From the IMG/VR virus record IMGVR_UViG_3300032087_002614, positions 1 through 29,979 of that record: DNA of 29,979 nt; one strand, given 5' to 3'. Shown piece by piece: positions 16,001 through 25,005 of the stretch (positions within the stretch are counted from its first letter, which is position 1; each line of letters starts with the position of its first letter). Position numbers and translations under genes: made by a program. Below the pieces are notes generated by a model, which saw nothing but the letters and a program-made list of their open reading frames with translations, was not told the DNA's origin and ran no database searches. The DNA comes from a virus.

Positions 16001-19000
16001 TATTTTTGGTGGTTCTCAATCATTTGAAGAACAGATTATTGAAAAGGTCCGTAAACAAACTCAAGCTGATGTTGATAAAGCTTATGAGAAGCAACGCGAA
16101 TACCGGGCGCAAGCTGAAAAGCGCAAAGATGAATTTGTTAAGGCACTAACTAAACCTGAAACACTTACTGAGTTTAAAGAGTTTATTCGTGTTCGCGGTA
16201 AAGACAAGATGACCGCTGAGCAACTTGCCAAGTATGACGAGTTAGTTAGTGAAACTTTAGCCACTGAGGAAAAGCCAGTTGTTGTATCTGGTGAAGTTGA
16301 AGCTATCCCAACTGAGCGAGCACAAACCAAGCACACTAAAACGGGCGCTGATCTCTTTGTCGTTAAGATGAAAGGTCGAGTTGATAAAGACAAGTTCCGC
16401 GAGTTAAGCGCAAAGGCTAAACAATTTGGCGGTTACTATTCTTCATACTCGAAAGGCGAAGCTATACCGGGCTTTCAATTTAAAACGGTTGAAGCGGCTG
16501 ATCAGTTTGAGCAATTACTATCTGGTAAAGATGTTGATAAAAGCGACTTCAACGAAGCAAAAGCTGAAGTTAAGCAATCAAAGAACGCCGATAAGCTTCT
16601 TGATATGGCTGAGAAGATGGAAAACAAAGCCAATGAAGAGATTAATCGACCAAGACAAGCTAACACAGCAAGACGCGCTTCAATGGCTGCTAACGCCACT
16701 GAGCGAGCTGAGAAGCAACTTGCTTTAGCCAAAACGGTTCGCAATATTGCCACTCGTTTACAGGAAGGCGATTTAACTCACTTAGGCAAGCTTAGCCAAG
16801 TAACGCAACTTGAAGAGCTTATATCTATTCAGAAGCGAGCTATACCTAATGATCTTTATGAGGCTGGTTCTTTTGATGGCTATTCAATTAGCCGACCTTT
16901 AAAAGAAGGTGTTACCGTTGATGATTATATTGCCAATGTTACCTTCCCCAAAATCGAAGTGTATAACCGCAATATTGAAAAGGTATCCGACAAGCTTAAA
17001 GGTAAAAAAGGTTTTGCTCGTTTATCTGCTGAGTTAAGACGTTTGCCAACTGGCAAGCGTGACGATCTTAATATTCTAAGTGAAGAGCAATTTACCAAGC
17101 TTAAAGAGGCAATCAAAAAAGACCTGATTGATATTTATGATATTGGCGGCTTTGCTGCTGATCAGTATCAAACTATCTCGCGCATTAAACGCTTAGGCAT
17201 TACCACTGAAGAACAACTTCGCGCTGCTATTCGTGAACTTGATTCGTTAAAGGTTGCTAAGCGAAAGGCTGATCCTATCAAGGCTTTAGAGCGTGATTTA
17301 GTTGGCAAGAAGATTGAAGGATTCTTTCCTACTCCAAAAATATTAGTTGATCAAATGATTGACTATGCCGACATTCAACCGGGCCATGAAGTATTAGAAC
17401 CTTCTGCTGGTAAAGGTAATATTGCTCAGGAAATACAACAGGCCGCGCCTGATGCTATTTTAGAGGTGGTTGAGTATAACGCCGGGCTTCGCGCTCTACT
17501 TGAAGCAAAAGGTTATAACGTAGTTGGTAATGACTTCTTAGAAGTAACTAAGAACTATGACCGTATTGTAATGAATCCACCTTTTGAAAACTTCCAAGAT
17601 ATTGACCATGTTAAACATGCTTTCAACCTATTAAAGCCCGGCGGTAAGCTGGTTGCTATTATGGGTGCTGGCGTTAAGAACTCACGCAAGAAAGCGGTTG
17701 AGTTTCGTGAATGGCTTGATGATGCTGGAAGTTATATTGAAGACTTGCCTGAAGGTAGCTTTAAAACTTCTGATCGTCCAACTGGCGTTTCTACTGTCAT
17801 GGTTACTATTGAAAAGAACGATAGCAATACTCTTGAGCGCAAGAAAGATGATAGCGAATACAAGCGCAAAGATACCAAGCCAGTTAAGCCGGGCGCTCGT
17901 ATATTTCACGCGCCGGGCCATAATTTTATTGGTTTATTCCGCTCGACTGGAATACCAGAACGCCGCGAGTTTGTTTATATCGAAGGTCGAAAGTTAAACA
18001 TTCCTGATAAGCCTCAACGCATTGAACCAATTATTTCTAAGTTGGTTAAGATAATGGGCCGTAGAATTTACTTTGGCAAAATCAAAGGTAAGTCTTCTGA
18101 AGGTTTTTACCGCCCTCAAGTTGGTGAGATCAGAACTCGCAAAAAGAATGATGTTGAAGTGCTTGCTCACGAAATGGCGCATTACTTAGATTTTTATTCA
18201 AATATTACTTTGCCAAACTTTAAAAAGCTTTATCAAGACCCTAAGTTTGTTGATGAAGTTAAGGCGCTTAGTTATACCGATGCTGACAATAAGATAATGG
18301 AAATTGAAGGCTTTGCTGAGTTTGTTCGCTTATGGCTTACCAATTCACAAGAAGCTTTAATTCGTGCGCCTAAGTTCTATGAGGCGTTTACTAACTTAAT
18401 GGCTCGTGACCGCAAGCTATTAAACCCTATGCGCGATATGCAAGATTTGATGCACAAATTTTACTTCCAAGGCCCTGATAAGTTGGGCCAAGCTTTAATT
18501 GGTAAAGATCCATCATTCAAGCAACGCTTTGATGAATGGGCTTATCGCCGTGATTCTCGCATTCGCCAACAAACAATTGACCGTTTTCATGCTTCAAGAA
18601 AAGTTGAACAAGAAATAACTCGTAAGATTGGTAATGTTCAAGAATCAGCTTGGAAACAGTTTAGGCTTGCCAATGGTGGTTCAGAAGGTATCAGTGATTA
18701 CATTATGAATTACGGCACTGTTAACTTTGATGAAAAAGGCGATCTTCAGCGTACTGGTCAAAGCTTACACGAAGTATTAGAGCCAGTTAAATCAATCAAG
18801 CTAAAGCCTGAGCACGAAGGCGATCAGAAAATTGATGTGCTACTTCGCTACTTTGCCGGACGAAGAGCTTTAGAGCTTCACCGCCAAGGTCGTGAAAACT
18901 TAATACCAAAAGAAACCGCTAAAGAATGGGCGCGACTTGGCAAAGATTACCCGGTGTTTGAGTCTATTCAGAAAGACTATCAAGCGTTTAATGATCGCAT

Positions 19001-21173
19001 GATGGACTTTTACGAAGAAGCCGGAATGATTACGCCTGAAGGCCGTAAGACTATGGGTAAAATGAACAAAGATTATGTTCCTTTTAATCGTATTCGTGAA
19101 CAATTAGCTGGTGGACCAACTGGCGTAGGTGGCGGCTTCCAAAAATTAAAAGGTGGAACCGCTAACCTAAATGATATTTTAGTTAATATCCAAGATGGCA
19201 TAACGGCTAATGTAAGATCAGCCTTAAACAATAGAGCCAAGCAAAGGCTTTATAAATATATTTCAGGTCATAAAGATGGAGCTATTTTTGCGACTAAGAT
19301 CGCGCCTGATTCCAAACCAGTACAAGTTTATGCTGATGAAATGGCGGCTAAGATAGGTAAGGTCCTTGAGGCTAATGGCGTTGTTATTGATGGCGACCTT
19401 GATTTAGCAAGCAAAGATTTACTTACCTTCTGGCAGCATGGCGTTAAGCCTCAGTTAAATGAGTCTGGTAACATTGTTGATTCAGTTATTATCAACGGGA
19501 AGCCAAAGTATTACGAAGTTCAAGATCCTTTGCTTCAGGAAATGCTTCTTTCTATGAACCCCGAAAGTTACAGCTCATTTATGAATGTAATGTTTGGTGT
19601 TAAAAACTTCTTCACCAGAATGATTACTTTGGGTATTGAGTTTACCGGGGCTAACTTGGTTCGTGATACAACCGGGGCGGCGTTCTTGAGTAAGAACAAC
19701 TTTAAGCCTTTTGTTGATTCGTTCAAAGGAATGTATTCATTTATCACTAAAGACGAACACTATCAGAACTTTATTAAATCTGGTGGCGGCTATTCTTCAC
19801 GCCTTGAGGCAATGACAAAAGAAGGTGCCGCACGAAGAAGAGTTAAACTTGATGAATTTGGCGTTATGACAATGCCCGAAAAGCTATTGTCTACAATAGA
19901 TAATATAGCCAGTGCCTTTGAATATGGAACTCGCATTGGTGAATTCAGACTTGCTAAGAAGAATATGAAATCTGATATGGACGCTGGTTTTGAGGCTAGG
20001 GAGATCTCAACCGACTTTAGCGTATTGGGAGCGAATAGGTTTTTAACTGGCTATATTCGCACTGTTCCATTCTTAAACGCTATGATCCAATCACAGGATA
20101 GAGTTTTCAGGGAAGCGGTCATTCGCAAGAAATACGATGGCAACCCAACAGCTTTAGCTATGAAGGCGTTCTTGGGTATCACCGTTCCAACTCTTATTCT
20201 TTACTTAGTGAATAAAGATGATGAAGACTATAAAGAAATACCAGATTACGAAAAAAGAACTAACTGGCATATTAAAGTTGGTGACGGGCAATTCGTTAAA
20301 ATACCTCGCCCTTATGATGTTGGTTTTGTTTACGCAACTATGCCTGAGCTTTTTGCTAAGTATATAGAAGACGATAAAGGCAAAGAATTTGCTGACGGTA
20401 TGTTGTGGACCTTAACTCAAATGTACGGGATTGATGGAACCCCGGCAATGATGACAGGTTGGTGGGATCTTGTTCGTAACGAGAAATGGACGGGTGCGCC
20501 TGTAGTACCTAAAGCTTTAACTGATGTTGAAGCGCCTGAGCAATACACATCAAATACCGCTGAAACTTTTGTTCGTATGGGTGAGGCTCTTGGTGTTAGC
20601 CCGGCAAAAGCTGAGCATATGTTCAAGGCTTACACTGGTTATCTTGGTGGTTACCTTCTTTGGGGTACTGACCATATGCTTTGGGATAAAGATAAATTTG
20701 GCGAAAAACCCGATAGTAAAGCTTCAGACAATGTTTTCTTGCGCCGCTTTCTTACTCCTGATGTTAGGCCAGCAACCGCCAATATGGAAAAGTTTTTTGA
20801 TTTGAAAGAAAAATCAGATCAGATTGTTGCTACCTTCAAACAGAAGACTGACGCAAGAAGATCGATAAAAGGACAAATGAAAGATCCGGGTAAATTTAAA
20901 AGTGATAAGTTCTTTGGTTTATCTGGTAAGGAAAAAGAAGTTTTGTTTGCTTTAAATGACTCCATGAACCAACTCATTAAATTAATGTATGGTAAGGAAG
21001 GTATAAAAACAGCGGAGTTAAAAATTAAGTATGATAAAAAACTATCTGGTATTGAGAAGCGTGAGGCACTTGATCAGCTTTGGCTTAGCCGTAACAAGGC
21101 GTTTATGCAATACTATCAAAAAGCTAATCAGGCTTTACTTAAAGCCAAGCAAGAATCAGAAAAGGGGAAATAA
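13011..21173 (+). CDS. Giant polyvalent virion protein: ParB-like, N6-adenine methyltransferase-like and zinc metallopeptidase-like domains
   Basis: The start is GTG, set by AAGGAGG at 12998-13004. The 2720-residue product fills the gp16 ejection slot. Domains seen: an N-terminal 'FRIKNPQYDDMPDDQL' helical unit (1-47) common in injected phage proteins; hydrophobic Ala/Gly segments near 207-228, 251-270 and 336-358; a ParB-like unit (about 483-560) with GRHR at 541-544, followed by helices to 680; a 'GGYYSSYSKG' domain around 1115-1170; a Rossmann methyltransferase (about 1435-1600) with EPSAGKGN at 1463-1470 and NPPF at 1522-1525, the adenine-MTase signature; a zinc protease with HEMAH at 1720-1724 and EGFAEF at 1766-1771; long helical regions; and near 2200-2450 a C-terminal region resembling large polyvalent protein-associated domain 38, with a membrane-like stretch near 2386. 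Polyvalent proteins are thought to enter with the DNA and counter host defence. Confidence 0.85.
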   Translation: MSEFIQNFRIKNPQYDDMPDDQLVTALHNKYYSDIPVEQFNQKIGFQSVQTLTPDQPIEQQPIQRQEIDGFTGAAMKAPEDKSMLELVGDKLENWGAGLGERAGDLGGALLQTIQTTGEGLEEKLPMGGFVWEDGDIIPSYKSPDEWAKVDAEPILTKGADVLKGVDLGYEEQANWEGVKKAFSEGGPLSGSAYAEVLEYGLEQGIKSVPDMVATIYALPAYIFARSGEIGEQRAINKGKDKAELEDILEAAPFAAASALLERIGAKGMTSDAKAELGTELLKAGIKEQTKRVAKAGGKALSKEAATEAVQEGMIEYVGERYGTDAKMDFMEALDRAAAGAVAGGVFGGTVGTTTATVNEINYSPEKVIAQAMDEELASKDIKSDETAIDLLDPERAQLEKTDTQEKFEASELWQNLTKEEQAKFKEVLNDVEKPEVKPELEVDIKEQPIDKAKMPEQEAVEVDLPKEPESEKPVKQKVTGLEVVEAPISEIKISEDVPQFKEGADIKGVVEPLGGKFERTGVAPIQIWVRKNGDKEVISGRHRLDLAERSGEKTIPAQYHYESKGFGTDQAAALDAVLNIREGQGKVKDYVDFIQATKPRKQEAESQGLLARQTGKRAFSIATQGSDALVTAHRNDQVTDEAATRIAEAAPRNESLQAVGIKAIQEGKTITVAENLVKAVKSMTSDQQQSSGDLFGFDDSAMIEAENLAKAASKKQSEIQRTLSAVQGAAKRPELAAKEGVDVKDPEAVKVRIKELKNQKRDWSNWHTNPALVSELKGKKEPEQKQQVTKQVKRKVFNWDSVALSKNYTAKELDQWIKELTADPDNKNLSVGIDLYNKATMKKIDKLSSAVMFLQQQGKETSEVSEVEAERIKQEKAKAAADKKKPKLSEVLKEASDETLTEADKVPEVYTSSSYRNFRKSVADQTATAKQILDDAENLIANKDKIIAEMSQRKFTKAMLQEIIKSPRNDLSKPQMVKQAYESMLSDHVMADATFTIFGGSQSFEEQIIEKVRKQTQADVDKAYEKQREYRAQAEKRKDEFVKALTKPETLTEFKEFIRVRGKDKMTAEQLAKYDELVSETLATEEKPVVVSGEVEAIPTERAQTKHTKTGADLFVVKMKGRVDKDKFRELSAKAKQFGGYYSSYSKGEAIPGFQFKTVEAADQFEQLLSGKDVDKSDFNEAKAEVKQSKNADKLLDMAEKMENKANEEINRPRQANTARRASMAANATERAEKQLALAKTVRNIATRLQEGDLTHLGKLSQVTQLEELISIQKRAIPNDLYEAGSFDGYSISRPLKEGVTVDDYIANVTFPKIEVYNRNIEKVSDKLKGKKGFARLSAELRRLPTGKRDDLNILSEEQFTKLKEAIKKDLIDIYDIGGFAADQYQTISRIKRLGITTEEQLRAAIRELDSLKVAKRKADPIKALERDLVGKKIEGFFPTPKILVDQMIDYADIQPGHEVLEPSAGKGNIAQEIQQAAPDAILEVVEYNAGLRALLEAKGYNVVGNDFLEVTKNYDRIVMNPPFENFQDIDHVKHAFNLLKPGGKLVAIMGAGVKNSRKKAVEFREWLDDAGSYIEDLPEGSFKTSDRPTGVSTVMVTIEKNDSNTLERKKDDSEYKRKDTKPVKPGARIFHAPGHNFIGLFRSTGIPERREFVYIEGRKLNIPDKPQRIEPIISKLVKIMGRRIYFGKIKGKSSEGFYRPQVGEIRTRKKNDVEVLAHEMAHYLDFYSNITLPNFKKLYQDPKFVDEVKALSYTDADNKIMEIEGFAEFVRLWLTNSQEALIRAPKFYEAFTNLMARDRKLLNPMRDMQDLMHKFYFQGPDKLGQALIGKDPSFKQRFDEWAYRRDSRIRQQTIDRFHASRKVEQEITRKIGNVQESAWKQFRLANGGSEGISDYIMNYGTVNFDEKGDLQRTGQSLHEVLEPVKSIKLKPEHEGDQKIDVLLRYFAGRRALELHRQGRENLIPKETAKEWARLGKDYPVFESIQKDYQAFNDRMMDFYEEAGMITPEGRKTMGKMNKDYVPFNRIREQLAGGPTGVGGGFQKLKGGTANLNDILVNIQDGITANVRSALNNRAKQRLYKYISGHKDGAIFATKIAPDSKPVQVYADEMAAKIGKVLEANGVVIDGDLDLASKDLLTFWQHGVKPQLNESGNIVDSVIINGKPKYYEVQDPLLQEMLLSMNPESYSSFMNVMFGVKNFFTRMITLGIEFTGANLVRDTTGAAFLSKNNFKPFVDSFKGMYSFITKDEHYQNFIKSGGGYSSRLEAMTKEGAARRRVKLDEFGVMTMPEKLLSTIDNIASAFEYGTRIGEFRLAKKNMKSDMDAGFEAREISTDFSVLGANRFLTGYIRTVPFLNAMIQSQDRVFREAVIRKKYDGNPTALAMKAFLGITVPTLILYLVNKDDEDYKEIPDYEKRTNWHIKVGDGQFVKIPRPYDVGFVYATMPELFAKYIEDDKGKEFADGMLWTLTQMYGIDGTPAMMTGWWDLVRNEKWTGAPVVPKALTDVEAPEQYTSNTAETFVRMGEALGVSPAKAEHMFKAYTGYLGGYLLWGTDHMLWDKDKFGEKPDSKASDNVFLRRFLTPDVRPATANMEKFFDLKEKSDQIVATFKQKTDARRSIKGQMKDPGKFKSDKFFGLSGKEKEVLFALNDSMNQLIKLMYGKEGIKTAELKIKYDKKLSGIEKREALDQLWLSRNKAFMQYYQKANQALLKAKQESEKGK

Positions 21174-21174
21174 A

Positions 21175-23949
21175 ATGCCTAAAGCTCAAGCTATGATAAT
21201 GCCGAAGAAATACTTCTTCGATAAAGACGGCAATCCGCTTGCCTTTGGTAAGGTTTATACTTATCAGGCCGGAACAACCATAGATAAGATAACTTACACT
21301 ACTGAAGATGGTGATGTTGCTAATCCTAACCCGGTAATATTAAACGGTGAAGGGTACGCTTCTATCTATCTTGATGGATCATATAATATTGTAGTTGATG
21401 ATCAGAATGATAATAACATTTGGACGGAAGATCCTGTTAGTTCAAGCATTGCTGAAGAGTGGGTTGGGTGCCAATCAGCAAATTACATATCTTCAACTAT
21501 ATTTTCTGTGGTAGATAATAAGACAGATTTATTTACAGAAGACAGAAAGGTAAGGGTAGATAATGGCACTGGCTCTTATTTTTACGCCTCAGTAATTTCC
21601 TCCTCATTTTCTGGTGGCGTAACAAATGTAACGCTTGATGATTCAATAGTTCAGGTTGGTATCATTGAAGCTTGCGTGTCTATCGTTACACCTGATAGCC
21701 AACAAGATGTTGATGACGTTATAGCTAAAGAATTAGGTTCTTATGCTTCATTAGTCTTTGATACGGTTGCTGATGTTGCTATCGGTGAAACTATCGGCGG
21801 AAAAACTGTAACAATTAAGGCTGGCGATAGAGTTATTGTTATTGAGAGAAATAACGCTGAGTTTGTTTGCGGCGCTGGAGCTGCTAACGGGTTTAATATT
21901 ATTGAAACTAGCGGCTCTGGTGTTGTTGCTACACTTGAAAATAATGGAGAAGTTGATCTTGTTAAGTGGGGTGCTGTTGATGGTCAGAATTCATCTGATG
22001 CTATCAATGCCGCTGCTCAATACGCTAGGGATAACTCATTGCCTTTAGTGTGCAATAGCGGAACTTTCTTGCTTGATTCTTTTGTTGATCTAACTGGCAT
22101 TAAGAATGTCAACCTTTCTTGTACTTTTGACACTACGGCACTTGATGAAACTGAATATTCTTGTGACGTTGGCGCAATGTCTCAAGGTACTGGTGGTACT
22201 TGGTTTTTACCTAATTTCACATCAAGCAACGCTGGAACATTTGAAGAAACCAAATTTCCTCAATTGCGCGTAGTAGGAACCAAAGGTATTGAAGTTCACT
22301 TTTCAAACATGAACTTTTTACAGTTTTATCAAGATGCCGCTGACACAAACAGAAGCTCTAACGCTTATAACGTAGTTAAATGTAACGGCATTATTGCGAA
22401 GCTCGAAGTAGATAGTGCGGCTGGTACAAGTTGGTTTAATGAAAATAAGTTTTTTGGTGGTCGCTTTTATCAGCACATCATCAAGTCAGATACTTACATT
22501 CATAATCACAACAAGTTTTACGAACCAACCTTTGAGGGCCGCAATGTAAATATTGACTGGAATAAAGCTTCTAGCAATCATATTTTTGGTGCTCGCTTCG
22601 AGGGTGTCGCAGCAACTAAAACAACAACTGCTACAACAATTAGCTTTGATTCCGTTAACGATAAAATAACCGCTCCAACTAACTTGTTTCCGTTTACTGT
22701 TGGTGAATATATTAATGTTCGCGGTTCAAGTAATGATAACCTTAATGAGCGTTACAAGGTTATTGCTACTGCTGTTGGTGAAATAACCGTTGAAGCTGGC
22801 TCTATTGCTGCTAGCGAATCCGCTGGTGATGAAATAACGATTGATAACGGCGCTCAAATTCGACTTCGTGAAGATACTGACAATAACACCATTCAGCAAA
22901 CTTGGATCAGCTCATTAAAGCCACGCGAAAAGGTTTATAAAATTGTTATTAACCAACGTGATGATGGCTTAGGAAATGACTTAAACCGATTGTGGTCTGA
23001 GCAGTACAATCCTGTTGTTATTCTTAACGTGTCTGGTGATATTCCATTGGTTCGCGACAATGTTGCTTCGGGAGGCATTAACAGTTCAACTATAACTGGA
23101 TTGCTAGACAACTTGGAAGAAGTAAATGTTTTCGCTAGGGGTAATGTTTACCCGGGTATCGAATCGCTTGCGTCTGTTTTTGGCTCAAGAAACTTAGCCC
23201 AATCAAACAAAATCCCAACTAAAAAAGGTGATATTTTTGGTGTTCGCTTTAAATTAACTCAAGGTGAGGTTAGGTACCAAGTTTGGACTTATGATCATGA
23301 TGGCGTTCTTCTTGATGATCCTGATGCGCTTGCTGATCCTGCGGCGGTTTATCAAGGTGGCGGCTATTGGCTAACCAACAACTTAACTCTGAATAGTGAG
23401 GATAGCGCAACTGGCATTTACTCTTTCAATGTTGAAAATGATGACGTTGGTTATATTCGCATTGCTATTGTTAATGGTTCAAGCGGAAACACCATTATCG
23501 AATACGCTACCGCTTATTATTTTGAGCCACCAAGGGGCGGAGAAAGAGCTATAGCAAAAGCTTCGCCTAAACCTAAAAACATGGCGCTTCCAAGCATTCC
23601 GATTCAAGGACACGTCCCTTACGGGGCAAAAGTCGAGGATAGCACAGGCGCAACTAACGGTTGGATGAATACTTTTGAATTAGTCACAAAACTAACCAGT
23701 GCTGTTGCCAATGGCGGCACTTCGGTTACTGTCGATGATGTTGCTCAAATACGACCTGTTGGTAATGTTGCTAACGGTGATATTGTAGGTGTTTTACTTA
23801 GTGACGGAACAACGCACTGGTCAACTGTTAGCGGCCTAAGTGGTAATACCTTTAATATTTCAGCTTTAACAAGCCCTGTTGGTGTTGCTGGTGTAACTGG
23901 TTTAGCTGGAGCCACTGTTGTATTTAATAGATGGACGGCAATTCCATAA
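21175..23949 (+). CDS. Tailspike with P22-type head-binding domain and pectate-lyase-like beta-helix
   Basis: The start is ATG 21175 (924 residues), with AGGGGA upstream and the preceding stop two bases before; the open frame extends to 21031 but that would run inside the giant gene. Residues 1-95 match the P22 tailspike head-binding domain: 'YFFDKDGNPLAFGKVYTYQAG', 'NPVILNGEGYASIYLDGSYN'. At about 259-305, 'VKWGAVDG' followed by 'AINAAAQYARDNSLPLV' and 'GTFLL' is the start signature of Pectate_lyase_3 beta-helices. A possible inserted small beta domain lies near 483-575, and the last 80 residues form another Thr/Val/Gly-rich module. It probably binds and may cut a surface polysaccharide; catalytic residues were not identified. 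Confidence 0.88.
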   Translation: MPKAQAMIMPKKYFFDKDGNPLAFGKVYTYQAGTTIDKITYTTEDGDVANPNPVILNGEGYASIYLDGSYNIVVDDQNDNNIWTEDPVSSSIAEEWVGCQSANYISSTIFSVVDNKTDLFTEDRKVRVDNGTGSYFYASVISSSFSGGVTNVTLDDSIVQVGIIEACVSIVTPDSQQDVDDVIAKELGSYASLVFDTVADVAIGETIGGKTVTIKAGDRVIVIERNNAEFVCGAGAANGFNIIETSGSGVVATLENNGEVDLVKWGAVDGQNSSDAINAAAQYARDNSLPLVCNSGTFLLDSFVDLTGIKNVNLSCTFDTTALDETEYSCDVGAMSQGTGGTWFLPNFTSSNAGTFEETKFPQLRVVGTKGIEVHFSNMNFLQFYQDAADTNRSSNAYNVVKCNGIIAKLEVDSAAGTSWFNENKFFGGRFYQHIIKSDTYIHNHNKFYEPTFEGRNVNIDWNKASSNHIFGARFEGVAATKTTTATTISFDSVNDKITAPTNLFPFTVGEYINVRGSSNDNLNERYKVIATAVGEITVEAGSIAASESAGDEITIDNGAQIRLREDTDNNTIQQTWISSLKPREKVYKIVINQRDDGLGNDLNRLWSEQYNPVVILNVSGDIPLVRDNVASGGINSSTITGLLDNLEEVNVFARGNVYPGIESLASVFGSRNLAQSNKIPTKKGDIFGVRFKLTQGEVRYQVWTYDHDGVLLDDPDALADPAAVYQGGGYWLTNNLTLNSEDSATGIYSFNVENDDVGYIRIAIVNGSSGNTIIEYATAYYFEPPRGGERAIAKASPKPKNMALPSIPIQGHVPYGAKVEDSTGATNGWMNTFELVTKLTSAVANGGTSVTVDDVAQIRPVGNVANGDIVGVLLSDGTTHWSTVSGLSGNTFNISALTSPVGVAGVTGLAGATVVFNRWTAIP

Positions 23950-23955
23950 CAAAAA

Positions 23956-23973
23956 GCCCGGTTAACGCCGGGC
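23956..23973. terminator. Hairpin terminator between convergent operons
   Basis: GCCCGG (23956-23961) and CCGGGC (23968-23973) enclose TTAACG. On the + strand the stem is followed by AATTCTTTT; on the - strand by TTTTTGTT, a good T-run. It should stop the leftward early operon well and the rightward late operon more weakly. The stop codon of the leftward NinG gene lies in the loop. Confidence 0.78.
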
Positions 23974-24633
23974 AATTCTTTTCTCTAAGATACGAGCGCG
24001 TTTATTGAAAATGCGCTTTATTCTTTTCAGGTATTCAATATCGCCTTTCTTTAGGTCAATATCATTGTTGTTTTCAAGGTATTCGACTTTGACTATGCCA
24101 ATTTTTTCAATTAAGTTTATTCGATAGTTAGCGTCAACGGTTGCCGCCTTAGCTGAAAACCTACCGCCACCACCATTACAAGATTTACATTGCTTGTGTA
24201 CGTTAAATAAAACAAACCTAAGCTGACCTTTAGCGCCTCGTGTCATAAAGTGGCCAGCGTCCCAACAACCGCCAACTTTCCAACCTTGTTCAGCCTCAAT
24301 TACTTCCCTTGGCTTTAAGCACGATATACAAGGCCGATCATAGTCTCTAAGGCGAATGTATTTGTTAAAAGCCGTTTGAGCTTCAGCCAACCATTTTGAT
24401 TTAGGTTTTATTGCTTCCTTCTGCTCCCTATGAAGCTTTCTAACGGCCTTTTCTTTTTTGACTTGTGATTGCTTAGCCTTGGTTATTTGCTTTTGTTTCT
24501 GCTTAGCTTGCTTATCCTGAGCAAATAAAACGGCGTGATCGTGACAACAAAACCACGCCAAAGGTGTTTTAATGCCTTCTTCAGCAAGTTTGTATTCGCT
24601 ACACTGTTTACACTTTCTTCGTTTGTTCGCCAT
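23962..24633 (-). CDS. ninG: NinG (lambda Rap-like) recombination endonuclease
   Basis: The 223-residue protein is the NinG/Rap family, a structure-specific endonuclease acting on recombination intermediates in lambdoid phages. An N-terminal Cys cluster (C8, C11, C29/C30, H31) resembles the NinG zinc finger. A basic helical linker (about 40-80) leads to the conserved core: 'PCISC' at 101-105, 'WDAGHFMTRGA' at 124-134, 'LRF' at 138-140, 'HKQCKSCN' at 146-153, and the C-terminal 'YRINLIEKIG'. These are the HNH-like signature of the family. It is the last gene of the leftward operon, overlapping the preceding one by 26 bp. In lambda it lies in the nin region downstream of O and P, as here. Confidence 0.93.
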   Translation of the reverse strand: MANKRRKCKQCSEYKLAEEGIKTPLAWFCCHDHAVLFAQDKQAKQKQKQITKAKQSQVKKEKAVRKLHREQKEAIKPKSKWLAEAQTAFNKYIRLRDYDRPCISCLKPREVIEAEQGWKVGGCWDAGHFMTRGAKGQLRFVLFNVHKQCKSCNGGGGRFSAKAATVDANYRINLIEKIGIVKVEYLENNNDIDLKKGDIEYLKRIKRIFNKRARILEKRIARR

Positions 24634-24808
24634 GACTACCCAACCAGTTTAATAATTTAATGATGAATGTTTGCTTATTTGGTTTGCGGTTGTAGCCACA
24701 CTTAAAGCAAAGCGCCTTTCGTCTTCTTTGTGGGTAATAGTAAGTGCCGGGCCATATGTCACAATGGTTTTTACACTTATGGTATTTGTTTGCTTTAACT
24801 AGCCTCAT
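24608..24808 (-). CDS. Small zinc-binding-type phage protein
   Basis: The 66-residue basic protein has two Cys sets, 'KCKNHC' near residues 11-16 and 'LCFKC' near 33-37, separated by 'GTYYYPQRRR'. This 'C-x(2-3)-C, GxxY, C-x2-C' layout is common in small phage proteins proposed to form a treble-clef zinc site. The start overlaps the upstream stop as ATGA, and the end overlaps ninG. I do not know its function. Confidence 0.68.
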   Translation of the reverse strand: MRLVKANKYHKCKNHCDIWPGTYYYPQRRRKALCFKCGYNRKPNKQTFIIKLLNWLGSHGEQTKKV

Positions 24809-25005
24809 TTCATGGACCTATATTTATTAAGATGATTTTTAAATTGCTCTTGCTCATGTTTAGGAAGTTTATTTATTTTAGCTTGAACGGCTGATCTTGT
24901 GATCTTGCCTCTTCTCATGTTGTTGATAAGAAGCGCCGCTTGTCGCTGAAGTTCAATATCTCGCCTTTCATGATCAGGCAACAAAGATAAGTTTGTGCTT
25001 TTCAT
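24805..25005 (-). CDS. Small hypothetical protein (possibly DUF3283-like)
   Basis: The 66-residue helical protein opens with 'NLSLLPDHERRDIELQRQAA' and ends with 'EQFKNHLNKYRSMK'. This reminds me of the short DUF3283 proteins of vibrios and their phages, but the assignment is from memory and tentative. No catalytic residues are seen. It starts at TAATG, overlapping the stop of the DUF1367 gene, and ends at ATGA with the next, so it is embedded in the operon. Confidence 0.65.
   Translation of the reverse strand: MKSTNLSLLPDHERRDIELQRQAALLINNMRRGKITRSAVQAKINKLPKHEQEQFKNHLNKYRSMK

Noticed and set aside
21031-21174. 48-codon extension of the tailspike
   Set aside because: It would run inside the giant gene and precede a clear head-binding-domain start with its own ribosome site at 21175.
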